A stretch of DNA of 64,000 bases. Origin: Lysinibacillus_B sp050613145 (lineage in GTDB: Bacteria > Bacillota > Bacilli > Bacillales_A > Planococcaceae). The position numbers and the translations under genes are program-made. The stretch's first letter is position 1. Every line of letters begins with the position of its first letter. The notes beneath the pieces are model-generated. The model did not search any database, had not been told where the DNA came from, and worked only from the letters and a program-made list of their open reading frames with translations. Shown piece by piece: positions 53,853 through 62,449 of the stretch. The stretch is from assembly GCF_050613145.1 (NCBI RefSeq), contig NZ_CP192507.1:3472001-3536000 (forward strand), written 5' to 3'.

Positions 53853-55484
53853 CTATTCCATCGAAACATTCATTAAAATATCAGAACCGGTTGGATGTGG
53901 TACGAAACCTTTTACAGTTGATTTTGCAGCAAGTAACGGTGTCGAGTGTGCCAATGGTGCCCACGGTGCATCCGCATGAATCATCTCTTGTGCTTGTTTA
54001 TAAAGATCATTCCGTACATTTTCGTCTGTTTCAGATTGTGCTGCGATTAATAAATCGTGCACTGCATCATTTGAGTAATATGCATAGTTATTGCTTCCGA
54101 TATTATCTTTATCTAGTAACGTATATAGGAAGTTATCTGCGTCACCATTGTCACCTGTCCAACCGAGCATAAACGCATCTGCTTCCCCATTCTTCGTTTT
54201 CTCTAAATAGACCGCCCATTCATATGTCACAATTTTTGATGGAATCCCTACATCTTCAAGGTTTTTCTGAATAACTTCCGCTACTTTCATCCCGTCTGGC
54301 ATATATGGACGTGGTACTGGCATTGCCCATAGTTCAATCGGAGAACCATCATAACCAGCTTCTGCTAATAACGCTTTTGCTTTCTCTGGGCTATATTCAT
54401 ACCCTTCGATTTCATCGTTATAGCCACTAATAGATGATGGCATCGGATTTACGGCTACTTCTGCACGCCCTTCGAAGAATGCATCTACAATGGCTTGCTT
54501 GTTAATCGCGTGGTTCACCGCCTGACGTACTAATTTGTTATCAAATGGTGGACGTGTATTCGTTAAACCTAAGTAACCAATATTCATAGATGGACGTTCG
54601 ATTAATTGAAGTGCTGCATTCGACTCAATTGAAGTACCATCAGATGGATTAATCCCATCAGCTAAATCAATATCACCTGCTGTTAAAGCATTTACACGTG
54701 CAGAGTTATCCGGAATAGCACGGAAAATAACACGATCTAATTTCGGTAATCCTTCTTGCCAGTAATCTGCAAACTTTTCAATCGTAATGGAATCATTACG
54801 CTTCCATTCCACAAATTTAAATGGCCCTGTACCAACTGGATTGTCGCCAAAGGAATCGCCAGCTGATTCAAACGCAGTTGGTGATGCGATGCCAAATGGG
54901 CTCATCGCTAAGTTCTTTAAGAATGGTGCTTGTGGACGAGATAATGTAAATACGACTGTATGCTCATCTTCAGCAACCACATCTGTAATAATATCTGCCC
55001 CTTCTGCTTTAAACATGGAATTGAAGTAATAGAAGTCTTCTTCTGTTCCAGCTTTCCAGCGATTAATATTTTTCACAACGGCTTCTGCATTGAAATCTGT
55101 CCCATCATGGAATTTAACACCTTGTTGCAATTTGAATGTGTACGTTAACCCATCGTCACTAATTTCCCAACTTTCTGCTAAGCCGGGATTTACTGTTGTA
55201 TCTTGTTCACCAAACTCTAGTAATGTTTCAAAAATATTTTTTGTTACTTTAAATGATTCGCCATCTGTTACAATAGCGGGATCAAGTGACACAGAATCTC
55301 CACCACGCCCAAATACTAATACTTGCGGTGAAGTTGGCGCATCATTCTCAACATTTCCCTCTTTATCACTTTCAGTACCTGTGTCCGTTGTCGCCGAATC
55401 GTCTGTTACATCCGAATTACAGGCAACAAGCACAAGCATTAACATGAGCAATAATAGCCCAAGTGACCAAACCTTTTTATTCAT
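53853..55484 (-). CDS. Peptide-binding lipoprotein (SBP_bac_5, OppA/DppE type)
   Basis: 543-residue extracytoplasmic solute-binding lipoprotein. Signal peptide with lipobox LVAC, lipid-modified Cys22, followed by a Thr/Asp-rich linker. The SBP_bac_5 domain shows the family segment FKLQQGVKFHDGTDFNAEAVVKN and later NTRPPFDNKLVRQAVNHAINKQ. It captures peptides (or nickel/glutathione in some members) for the adjacent permeases. ATG at 55484 follows AAGGGGG. Third gene of the operon, after the two ATPases. Confidence 0.92.
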   Translation of the reverse strand: MNKKVWSLGLLLLMLMLVLVACNSDVTDDSATTDTGTESDKEGNVENDAPTSPQVLVFGRGGDSVSLDPAIVTDGESFKVTKNIFETLLEFGEQDTTVNPGLAESWEISDDGLTYTFKLQQGVKFHDGTDFNAEAVVKNINRWKAGTEEDFYYFNSMFKAEGADIITDVVAEDEHTVVFTLSRPQAPFLKNLAMSPFGIASPTAFESAGDSFGDNPVGTGPFKFVEWKRNDSITIEKFADYWQEGLPKLDRVIFRAIPDNSARVNALTAGDIDLADGINPSDGTSIESNAALQLIERPSMNIGYLGLTNTRPPFDNKLVRQAVNHAINKQAIVDAFFEGRAEVAVNPMPSSISGYNDEIEGYEYSPEKAKALLAEAGYDGSPIELWAMPVPRPYMPDGMKVAEVIQKNLEDVGIPSKIVTYEWAVYLEKTKNGEADAFMLGWTGDNGDADNFLYTLLDKDNIGSNNYAYYSNDAVHDLLIAAQSETDENVRNDLYKQAQEMIHADAPWAPLAHSTPLLAAKSTVKGFVPHPTGSDILMNVSME

Positions 55485-55520
55485 TGTAAAACCCCCTTCT
55501 TATTTCTTTCACTTTTATCA

Positions 55521-56501
55521 TTAGTGCTGCACATCATTGTATAAATGACAAGCAACAGAATGACCTGGTTTTACTTTTCTAAACAGTGGTGCTGTCACTT
55601 TACAAATGTCACTCGCATACGGACAGCGTGTATGGAATGCACAGCCAGTTGGTGGATTCGAAGGGCTCGGTATATCCCCTTCTAATACAATGGGTTCCCG
55701 GTGATGTAGCGGATCAGGAATCGGAACTGCTAATAATAATGCCTGTGTATACGGATGAAGTGGTTCTTCATAAAGCGAATCGCTATCCGCAAGCTCCACC
55801 ATACGTCCGAGATACATTACGCCAACGCGGTCGCTAATATGTCGAACAACACCTAAATCATGTGCGATAAAAATATAGGTTAGCTTCAAATCCTCTTGCA
55901 GCTTTTGCATCAGGTTTAATACTTGCGCTTGAATCGATACATCTAATGCGGATACGGGTTCATCTGCGATGATAAGCTTTGGATTTGTCATTAATGCACG
56001 GGCAATGCCAATGCGCTGCCGTTGCCCTCCGCTAAATTGATGTGGATAGCGCTTTGCATGATACGCACTTAATCCAACGATTTCTAAGTATTCGTGCACC
56101 TTTTCTTTTCGCTCTTTCGCTTTCCCAATTCCATGTACAATAAGCGGTTCCTCTAGTATTCTTTCAACCGTATGACGTGGATTTAAAGAAGCATATGGAT
56201 CTTGGAACACCATTTGAATATCTCGTCGCATTTTACGCATTTCTTTTTCCGATAATGCGGTTAGCTCTACACCATCAAATGTTACTTTTCCACTTGTCGG
56301 TTCAGAAAGCCGCATAATAGCACGCCCCGTCGTTGATTTCCCACAACCAGACTCTCCTACAATGCCGAGTGTTTCTCCTTCATACAATTCAAAGGAGAGG
56401 TCATCCACTGCTTTCACTTCTCCTTTATTTGTGGAGAATAAACCGGCACGAATCGGAAAGTATTTTTTCAGGTGCTCAACTTTCAACAACAAGTTCGTCA
56501 T
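55521..56501 (-). CDS. Peptide ABC importer ATPase (OppF/DppF type)
   Basis: 326-residue ATPase with Walker A GESGCGKST, signature FSGGQRQR, Walker B IIADEPVSALD and the C-terminal oligopeptide-transporter domain ending in GCAFHTRCPYASDICK, a Cys-containing motif that binds an iron-sulfur cluster in some relatives. Start ATG at 56501, 8 bases after GGAGG. It overlaps the OppD-type gene by 26 bases, so the two ATPases are translated together and probably form the energising heterodimer. Confidence 0.93.
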   Translation of the reverse strand: MTNLLLKVEHLKKYFPIRAGLFSTNKGEVKAVDDLSFELYEGETLGIVGESGCGKSTTGRAIMRLSEPTSGKVTFDGVELTALSEKEMRKMRRDIQMVFQDPYASLNPRHTVERILEEPLIVHGIGKAKERKEKVHEYLEIVGLSAYHAKRYPHQFSGGQRQRIGIARALMTNPKLIIADEPVSALDVSIQAQVLNLMQKLQEDLKLTYIFIAHDLGVVRHISDRVGVMYLGRMVELADSDSLYEEPLHPYTQALLLAVPIPDPLHHREPIVLEGDIPSPSNPPTGCAFHTRCPYASDICKVTAPLFRKVKPGHSVACHLYNDVQH

Positions 56502-57495
56502 ATACTTCACCTCCCGCCTTTTCTTCTACTAAGAAGCACCGCGCCTCATGTCCGTCAGTCGCTTTATACATAGGTGGATTTTCTTGTAGACACCGTTCCT
56601 GTGCAAACTGACAACGCGGCGCAAAACGGCATCCTGTCATAATCGAACCAGGCTTCGGCACATTTCCCGGAATCGAGTGCAGACTATCCTTTTTAAATCG
56701 CATGTCTGGAACAGATTGAATTAACCCTTTCGTATAAGGGTGTTGCGGATTTTTAAAAATTTCTTTTACCGGCGCTTCTTCCACGATTTGTCCAGCATAC
56801 ATCACAATAACGCGCTCACACGTTTCTGCTACTACACCTAAATCATGTGTAATAAACAAAATAGCTGTATGTAATCGCTTATTTAAATCTTTCATTAGCT
56901 TTAAAATTTGTGCTTGAATCGTTACATCTAATGCGGTAGTTGGTTCATCGGCAATGAGAATTTTCGGATCACAAATCAATGCCATAGCAATCATGACACG
57001 CTGGCGCATGCCACCTGATAATTGATGCGGATATTCTTTCATTAACTCTTTTGGACGAGGTAAGCCAACGAGCTTCATCATTTCCATTGCCCTTTTTTTT
57101 GCACGTCTTTTAAACCACATTTTGTGATGGATTGATAATGCCTCTACCAGTTGATTTCCGATCGTAAAAAGTGGGTTAAGTGAGGTCATTGGCTCCTGGA
57201 ATATCATCGCCATCTCTTTTCCTCGGATTTTTCGCATTTCTTTTTCCGAAAGAGACGTTAAATCTCTCCCATTTAACAAAATTTTTCCTCCTGTAATCTT
57301 CCCTGGTGGATTCGGTACAAGCCCCATAATGGATAGAGAGGTCACACTTTTTCCACATCCTGATTCGCCTACGATGCCTACAATTTCACCGGCACGAACA
57401 GAAAAGCTAATTTGATCGACTGCTACAATATTTCCATCATCCGAAAAGAATGTCGTTTCTAAATTTTTCACTTCAAGTAATTTATCTGAATCCAT
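56476..57495 (-). CDS. Peptide ABC importer ATPase (OppD/DppD type)
   Basis: First gene of the importer operon: 339 residues with Walker A GESGCGKSV, signature LSGGMRQR, Walker B ILIADEPTTALD and the C-terminal motif GCRFAPRCQFAQERC. The OppD-type signature (GGMRQR) separates it from the OppF-type partner (GGQRQR). I chose ATG at 57495, 7 bases after AAGGGGG; a longer frame has no site. The gene order D-F-A-B-C differs from the usual A-B-C-D-F order of B. subtilis opp. Confidence 0.92.
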   Translation of the reverse strand: MDSDKLLEVKNLETTFFSDDGNIVAVDQISFSVRAGEIVGIVGESGCGKSVTSLSIMGLVPNPPGKITGGKILLNGRDLTSLSEKEMRKIRGKEMAMIFQEPMTSLNPLFTIGNQLVEALSIHHKMWFKRRAKKRAMEMMKLVGLPRPKELMKEYPHQLSGGMRQRVMIAMALICDPKILIADEPTTALDVTIQAQILKLMKDLNKRLHTAILFITHDLGVVAETCERVIVMYAGQIVEEAPVKEIFKNPQHPYTKGLIQSVPDMRFKKDSLHSIPGNVPKPGSIMTGCRFAPRCQFAQERCLQENPPMYKATDGHEARCFLVEEKAGGEVYDELVVES

Positions 57496-57540
57496 CGAGC
57501 TGCCCCCTTTTCCAAAATGGCACTGCATTCCGTGTATCAA

Positions 57541-57662
57541 AATAGACTATTCTTCAGCCTTTAAAGTAGAATTTTTCTATCTTTTATTAATAGTATTCTC
57601 GAAGCAGCAAAAATATTAATCCTTATAATGAGTAAATCCTGAAACATATATTACTATTTGGG
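57541..57662. promoter_or_regulatory. Upstream region of the importer operon
   Basis: A+T-rich 120 bases holding the presumed minus-strand promoter, not located with confidence. No gene. Confidence 0.3.
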
Positions 57663-57874
57663 TAACCGTTGCTTTCCACTCCGGTACTCGCTTTCCACGG
57701 GCGAAATCAAGCCTCCTCGTCACTCATCCTTCGATGCTCCTGTCGCTTCGCTTTCGTCGCAAATAAATTTCCTGCGGGGTCTTGATTGTCTCGCTTTTCC
57801 CGTAGGAAGCTCTGCTCTGTAGCGAAAGGCGCATGCCGTCAGCTACACTCTCGTACCTCCGCTACAAGCAACTA
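57663..57874. repeat. G+C-richer dispersed-repeat-like element
   Basis: About 210 bases (CCGTTGCTTTCCACTCCGG ... CGCTTTCCACGGGCG ... CGTACCTCCGCTACAAG) with a base composition unlike its neighbours, no open frame and several GC-rich blocks. It resembles the repeated GCTTTCC-rich intergenic elements I recall from Bacillaceae genomes. No second copy is in this window. Confidence 0.5.
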
Positions 57875-58021
57875 TTGTTCCATAAAGTAATTGGTGGCTC
57901 AAAAATAATAAAAGATCCTAATTGATGGTAATAGTAGCTAGGCGGATTATACGTGCAAACGGAAAGAAAATGAGCCCTTTTAGTGAATAGAAATACTTGT
58001 TTAGAGTATTAAGAAGCACTC

Positions 58022-58118
58022 ACCTTTGCCGTAGCGTGCCATAGCCACAGGAGCCGAAGCTGGAGATCCAAACAGGTCGCGCCTGTTTTAGCTCCTGTGT
58101 AGGCTGTGGCAAAGCGCG
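58022..58118. repeat. Large imperfect hairpin, second repeat-like element
   Basis: GCCATAGCCACAGGAGC (58038-58054) faces GCTCCTGTGTAGGCTGTGGC (58091-58110); inside is a second inverted pair AACAGG/CCTGTT. Non-coding. MITE-like, or a structured RNA. The spacer 57875-58021 shows nothing else. Confidence 0.5.
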
Positions 58119-58235
58119 GAGGCTACAATTATGCTTTCGTTTAATATCTTTTACTATTTACCTAGTATTTTTAGGATGTATTTTTGCTCATTACGAATTA
58201 ATCTTTCTCTTTTATTCCGTTTTGGAGAATCTATA

Positions 58236-58269
58236 TAAAAATAAAAAAGAGAGGCGAATGCCTCTCTTT
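58236..58269 (-). terminator. Terminator of ygaD
   Basis: Perfect stem AAAGAGAGG/CCTCTCTTT with T6 and a further T-run on the minus strand, overlapping the ygaD stop. Confidence 0.85.
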
Positions 58270-60013
58270 AATCTAACTTTTGAACTTGGAATAAATTATA
58301 ATATGCACCTTGCTTTGCCATGAGCTCCTCATGGGTACCTAACTCAACCACTTGTCCATACTCGATAACGAAAATTTTATCTGCATGTGTAATCGTGGAT
58401 AGACGATGGGCAATGACAATTGTTGTACGATCGTGTGCTAATCGATCGAGTGACTCTTGAATGAGTGCCTCACTTTCTAGATCAAGAGCAGACGTTGCCT
58501 CATCTAAAACGAGGATTGGGGGATTTTTTAAAAACACACGCGCAATCGCTACACGTTGTTTTTGACCACCTGATAGCTTTACGCCTCGCTCCCCAACTTT
58601 TGTATCATAACCTTGTGGTAAACTCATAATGAAATCATGTGCATTGGCCGCTTTAGCAGCAGCAATGACTTCTTCATCGGTTGCATTCGGATTCCCCATT
58701 AAAATATTCTGTTTCACCGAATCACTAAATAAAATATTATCTTGCAGCACAATACCAATTTGCGAACGAAGTGATGTTAATGTCACATCACGTACATCCC
58801 GGTCATCTATTTTTATAGCCCCTGCGCTTGCATCATAAAAACGTGGAATTAAGCTAACAATCGTTGACTTACCGCCACCACTCATCCCAACAAATGCCGC
58901 TGTTTGCCCCGGCTCGATTGTAAAATCTACATGATCTAAAATGGTTTTACCTTCTTTTTCGTAATGGAACGTGACATTTTCAAAAGCAAGCTTTCCTTCT
59001 ACTTCTTTCAGCTCTAGAGCATTCGGCTTATTTTCTACATCATATTTTTCGTCCATCAATTCAAACATCCGGTCCATCGATGCAATGGCTTGTGTTAATG
59101 TTGTCGATGAACTAACTAAACGACGTAGTGGTCCGTACAGCCGCTCAATATAAGCATAAAAAGCAACCATCACCCCAATGGATAAATTATCGTGAATCAC
59201 TTGATAACCTGCATAAGCAATCACAAGTAGCGGCGCGATATCCGTAATCGTATTGACAACCGCAAATGATTTCGCATTCCAACGTGAGTGATTCAATGCT
59301 TTATTTAAAAATTCACCATTTGTCTCATCAAAAATCGCTTGTTCATGTTTTTCAAGCGTAAAGCTTTTAATAATGCTCATGCCTGTTACACGCTCATGCA
59401 AATAACTTTGTACACCTGCCAAAGCTTGCGAACGTGCACGGGTTAATGCACGTAATCGTCCAAAGAAATACTTCACACTAAACGCGTAAAATGGAAGCGC
59501 AATTAATGAAACGATTGTCAGCTTTACATCCATCGAAAACATAATCGCTACAACAATGATGACTGTGACTAAATCAAGCCATAAATTCATGAGCCCCGTC
59601 ATCACGAAGTTTTTCGTTTGCTCTACGTCATTGATCATACGCGAAATGACTTCTCCTGCGCGCGTATTCGCATAATATTTTAAGCTTAGCTTTTGCAAAT
59701 GCCCATATAACTCTTTACGGATATCAAATAAAATATTATTACTTAAATTTTGCGCAAAATATTGGCGGTAATATTCAATTGGTGGACGTACAACGAAGAA
59801 TAGAACAAGTGCAATACCAATCCACGTAAATAGTTGCTTTGTTTTCTCCTCAGCTGATAAACTTTCTTCCAATAAAATATCATCTAAAATAATTTGTACT
59901 AACCATGGTAAAAATAGTGGAATGGCAAATTTCAAAATGCCAATTACAATTGTAAACATTAATAACCACTTATACGGCTTAACAAAGCGCATATATCTCT
60001 TTATACTATCCAA
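58268..60013 (-). CDS. ygaD: Homodimeric-type ABC exporter YgaD
   Basis: Full-length ABC exporter half-transporter of 581 residues: six-helix membrane domain (about 1-310) and nucleotide-binding domain with Walker A GMSGGGKST, signature LSGGQKQR, Walker B ILVLDEATSALD and H-loop AHRLST, all canonical, so it can act as a homodimer. The start is TTG at 60013 (MDSIKRYMRFVKPYKW), 6 bases after AGGGGAG, matching the YgaD N-terminus. Substrate unknown; the group resembles lipid/drug exporters. In B. subtilis ygaD is next to ygaC and ygaE; here the peptide importer lies between ygaD and ygaE. Confidence 0.88.
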   Translation of the reverse strand: MDSIKRYMRFVKPYKWLLMFTIVIGILKFAIPLFLPWLVQIILDDILLEESLSAEEKTKQLFTWIGIALVLFFVVRPPIEYYRQYFAQNLSNNILFDIRKELYGHLQKLSLKYYANTRAGEVISRMINDVEQTKNFVMTGLMNLWLDLVTVIIVVAIMFSMDVKLTIVSLIALPFYAFSVKYFFGRLRALTRARSQALAGVQSYLHERVTGMSIIKSFTLEKHEQAIFDETNGEFLNKALNHSRWNAKSFAVVNTITDIAPLLVIAYAGYQVIHDNLSIGVMVAFYAYIERLYGPLRRLVSSSTTLTQAIASMDRMFELMDEKYDVENKPNALELKEVEGKLAFENVTFHYEKEGKTILDHVDFTIEPGQTAAFVGMSGGGKSTIVSLIPRFYDASAGAIKIDDRDVRDVTLTSLRSQIGIVLQDNILFSDSVKQNILMGNPNATDEEVIAAAKAANAHDFIMSLPQGYDTKVGERGVKLSGGQKQRVAIARVFLKNPPILVLDEATSALDLESEALIQESLDRLAHDRTTIVIAHRLSTITHADKIFVIEYGQVVELGTHEELMAKQGAYYNLFQVQKLD

Positions 60014-60118
60014 TCGCTTCTCCCCTTCATTCTTTTCGCAATGTTTATTACTATAGCACATTTTAGGGTGATAAATTAATCACTATACCTCCGCTCACTC
60101 AACAAAGCCTACGAAAAG

Positions 60119-60153
60119 AAAAACATAGACAAATTTAGCATTGTCTATGTTTT
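60119..60153 (-). terminator. Terminator of ygaC
   Basis: Perfect 13-bp stem AAAACATAGACAA/TTGTCTATGTTTT with an 8-base loop and T-rich tail on the minus strand. Confidence 0.85.
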
Positions 60154-60169
60154 AGTCATAACTTATTTT

Positions 60170-60718
60170 TTACTGTTGGTCTGCTTGGATTTCACGATAC
60201 AGTTCATAGCGGTTTGTCCAAACTTCGATAAAATCTGGCGCAAACGGTCCTCGTCGCTGTTGAATCCAGCTAATCAATTTTGTTAAGTTGCGCTTTAAAA
60301 TTTTATCAATGACTTCCGGATAGGCCATTTCTTGTTTATGTTGCTCATATTCATCCTCATCAAGCAATGTATAAGACATATCGGGAAAAACCTTCACATC
60401 TAAGTCATAATCAATATATTTTAAGGCGTGGTTATCAAACACAAAGGGTGAACTCATATTACAGTAATAGTACACGCCATCTTCACGCAACATACAAATA
60501 ATATTGAACCAGTGTTCCGCATGAAAATAACAAATCGAAGGTTCTCTTGTGAGCCACGTACGGCCATCTGACTCCGTTACAAGTGTTTTTTCATTTGCAC
60601 CAATTACAATATTTTTTGTACCTTTCAAAACCATTGTTTCTTGCCAGACACGGTGGATACGACCATTGTGCTTATAGCTATGTATTTGTATCGTTTCGCC
60701 TTCTAAGGGTAATGCCAT
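60170..60718 (-). CDS. ygaC: YgaC, DUF402 nucleoside tri-/diphosphatase family
   Basis: 182-residue cytoplasmic protein of the DUF402 (FomD-like barrel) family. Recognisable parts: IHSYKHNGRIHRVW, WFNIICMLREDGVYYYCNMSSP and YIDYDLDVKVFPD, with conserved acidic residues that bind metal; staphylococcal relatives hydrolyse nucleoside tri- and diphosphates. I chose ATG at 60718, 8 bases after AAGGTGGG; an in-frame GTG just upstream overlaps the site. Single gene ahead of ygaD with its own terminator. Confidence 0.85.
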   Translation of the reverse strand: MALPLEGETIQIHSYKHNGRIHRVWQETMVLKGTKNIVIGANEKTLVTESDGRTWLTREPSICYFHAEHWFNIICMLREDGVYYYCNMSSPFVFDNHALKYIDYDLDVKVFPDMSYTLLDEDEYEQHKQEMAYPEVIDKILKRNLTKLISWIQQRRGPFAPDFIEVWTNRYELYREIQADQQ

Positions 60719-60730
60719 ATTGAAGCCCAC

Positions 60731-61029
60731 CTTTTCGTCTACGCTATCTATAATCTAGCAGTCTCCTACTTATTATAACAATGGATGAATAAAAGGTGTA
60801 GTTAGAAAAACATAAATTTCGCAATACGTTGTAAAAACAAGGCATTTCTTGTGTCAATTGACGAAATAGTGTTAATCTTGGTGAGGAAAGCAAAAAAGGC
60901 TTCACTGATTTACCCACAGTTCCATTACCTAATAAGAAAGCCGGCATGTCTTTAACAGACACACCGACTTTTGCAGGGAATTCATGGTTTTAACAACATT
61001 TTACTTTAGACATGACTGTTTAGCTTGTC
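60731..61029. other. Spacer with orphan hairpin, no confirmed gene
   Basis: Contains a hairpin AAAGCCGGCATGTCT / AGACACACCGACTTT at 60937-60972. A 36-codon plus-strand frame (ESKKGFTDLPTVPLPNKKA ...) runs into it but lacks ATG, GTG or TTG. Nothing else convincing; possibly a remnant of a small gene such as ygaB, which occupies this place in B. subtilis. Confidence 0.35.
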
Positions 61030-61233
61030 TTACATATTGTTGTTATTGTTGCGGCGGTTTTTTTGATTTTGTTGATTTTGTTGATTGTTTTGACGCTCAA
61101 CTCGATTACGTTGTTGTTGCAACTGTTGGAACTCTTGTTCGCTACCGAACTCCTCCATATTGTTTTGGTTCTGGTTGTTATTAAGGAATTCGTTGTTATT
61201 ATTATTATTTTGTTTGTTTTGATTTCTTTTCAT
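61030..61233 (-). CDS. sspE: Gamma-type small acid-soluble spore protein (SspE-like)
   Basis: 67-residue, extremely Asn/Gln-rich protein with no hydrophobic core. The segment EEFGSEQEFQQLQQQRNR resembles the repeated EFGTEFASETNAQQVRKQN unit of gamma-type SASP, which stores amino acids in spores and is cut by the Gpr protease. The assignment rests on this short likeness and on position after mutY, where sspE lies in B. subtilis as I recall. ATG at 61233 is 7 bases after GGAGGTGA, and a sigma-G-like promoter lies upstream. It shows one, not two, clear repeats. Confidence 0.7.
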   Translation of the reverse strand: MKRNQNKQNNNNNNEFLNNNQNQNNMEEFGSEQEFQQLQQQRNRVERQNNQQNQQNQKNRRNNNNNM

Positions 61234-61256
61234 GATGAATTCACCTCCACGCTACC

Positions 61257-61286
61257 TATTGTGTACCGCACAGGTTTTTTTATTCA
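61257..61286 (-). promoter_or_regulatory. Sigma-G-like forespore promoter of sspE
   Basis: Minus-strand TGAATA (61281-61286), 17-base spacer, CACAATA (61257-61263), near the sigma-G consensus (GHATR, CATANTA). It begins at the very end of mutY. Confidence 0.55.
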
Positions 61287-62324
61287 TTTAATTTCATTCC
61301 AAATTTTTAACATAGGGACTGGCATCGGCAAACGCTCAATTTGTTCTCGTGTAAAAAATTTTTCATCATTTGTCGCTTCACCTTCCACAAGCTCCGCTTC
61401 AATATGCCACGTTAAATGTGAAAATATATGTTTAAATGTAAGTACTGTCCCATGCTTTACTTTGACCTTGACATCATATTGTTGAATCAGTTTGTTTAAT
61501 GCATCTTCCCCTTTTTTCATTTCAATCATTGGAAACTGCCACATGTTTGCCAGTAGTCCATTTGCATCACGTTTTTCTAATAAATAACGCCCTTCATTGT
61601 CACGTACAATATATACTTTGTAGTGTAGATTTTTCATTTTCGTTTTTTTTGTTTTCACCGGAAGCTCTGTAGCATCGCCTGCTTCAAATGCACGACAGTA
61701 CTCACGAACCGGACATAATAAACACTTTGGTGAAGTCGGTGTACAAATAAGTGCCCCAAGCTCCATTAAGCCTTGATTAAAGGAAGATGCATTGTTTGGA
61801 TCAATTAGTTCTGTTACGGCTTCTTCAAATATTTTTTTTGTTTTTGGCAGTGCAATATCATCATAAATATGAAGTACACGACTTAATACACGCATTACAT
61901 TACCATCTACTGCATGTTCGGGCCTGCCATAAGCAATACTAAGAACAGCACCTGCTGTATATGGACCTACACCTTTTAATTTAGATATATCTACACGGTT
62001 ATTCGGCACAACCCCACCATATGTTTCGACTACTTCCCGTACACCTGCTTGTAAGTTTCGTACGCGTGAATAGTAGCCAAGCCCTTCCCACATTTTTAAA
62101 ATATCCTCTTCTGGGGCATAGGCGAACGTTTGCGGCGTAGGAAATTTTTCTACAAAACGATTGTAATAAGGGATAACTGTATCCACCCGTGTTTGCTGAA
62201 GCATTACTTCTGAAACCCAAATTTTATAGGGATCGATTGTATGTCGCCAAGGTAGGTCCCGTTTTTCTCTATTAAACCATTCCACTAATTCTTTGCGAAA
62301 TTCTTCTGTATATTCATAATTCAT
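61284..62324 (-). CDS. mutY: Adenine DNA glycosylase MutY
   Basis: 346-residue base-excision enzyme removing adenine mispaired with 8-oxoguanine. Features in order: catalytic Glu in SEVMLQQTRV, helix-hairpin-helix LKGVGPYTAGAVLSIAYG, catalytic Asp in VDGNVMRVLSRV, iron-sulfur cluster cysteines CTPTSPKCLLCPVREYC, and a C-terminal NUDIX-like 8-oxoG recognition domain. ATG at 62324 has a weak GGTGAA-type site close upstream. In B. subtilis it is also encoded between yfhP and sspE. Confidence 0.94.
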   Translation of the reverse strand: MNYEYTEEFRKELVEWFNREKRDLPWRHTIDPYKIWVSEVMLQQTRVDTVIPYYNRFVEKFPTPQTFAYAPEEDILKMWEGLGYYSRVRNLQAGVREVVETYGGVVPNNRVDISKLKGVGPYTAGAVLSIAYGRPEHAVDGNVMRVLSRVLHIYDDIALPKTKKIFEEAVTELIDPNNASSFNQGLMELGALICTPTSPKCLLCPVREYCRAFEAGDATELPVKTKKTKMKNLHYKVYIVRDNEGRYLLEKRDANGLLANMWQFPMIEMKKGEDALNKLIQQYDVKVKVKHGTVLTFKHIFSHLTWHIEAELVEGEATNDEKFFTREQIERLPMPVPMLKIWNEIK

Positions 62325-62449
62325 TTAATTCACCTATAATTCGATTTTATTTTTGCTTTAAAGGGTATATTATTAATTATGATAGGAAATGTTAATTTTT
62401 CCCCATAATTGTTCGTATATTGGTTGCAGTATACAAGGAGTTGATTGTT

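Noticed and set aside
60744..60962. 72-codon minus-strand frame between ygaC and sspE
   Set aside because: It begins within the orphan hairpin, has no ribosome-binding site and no recognisable features.
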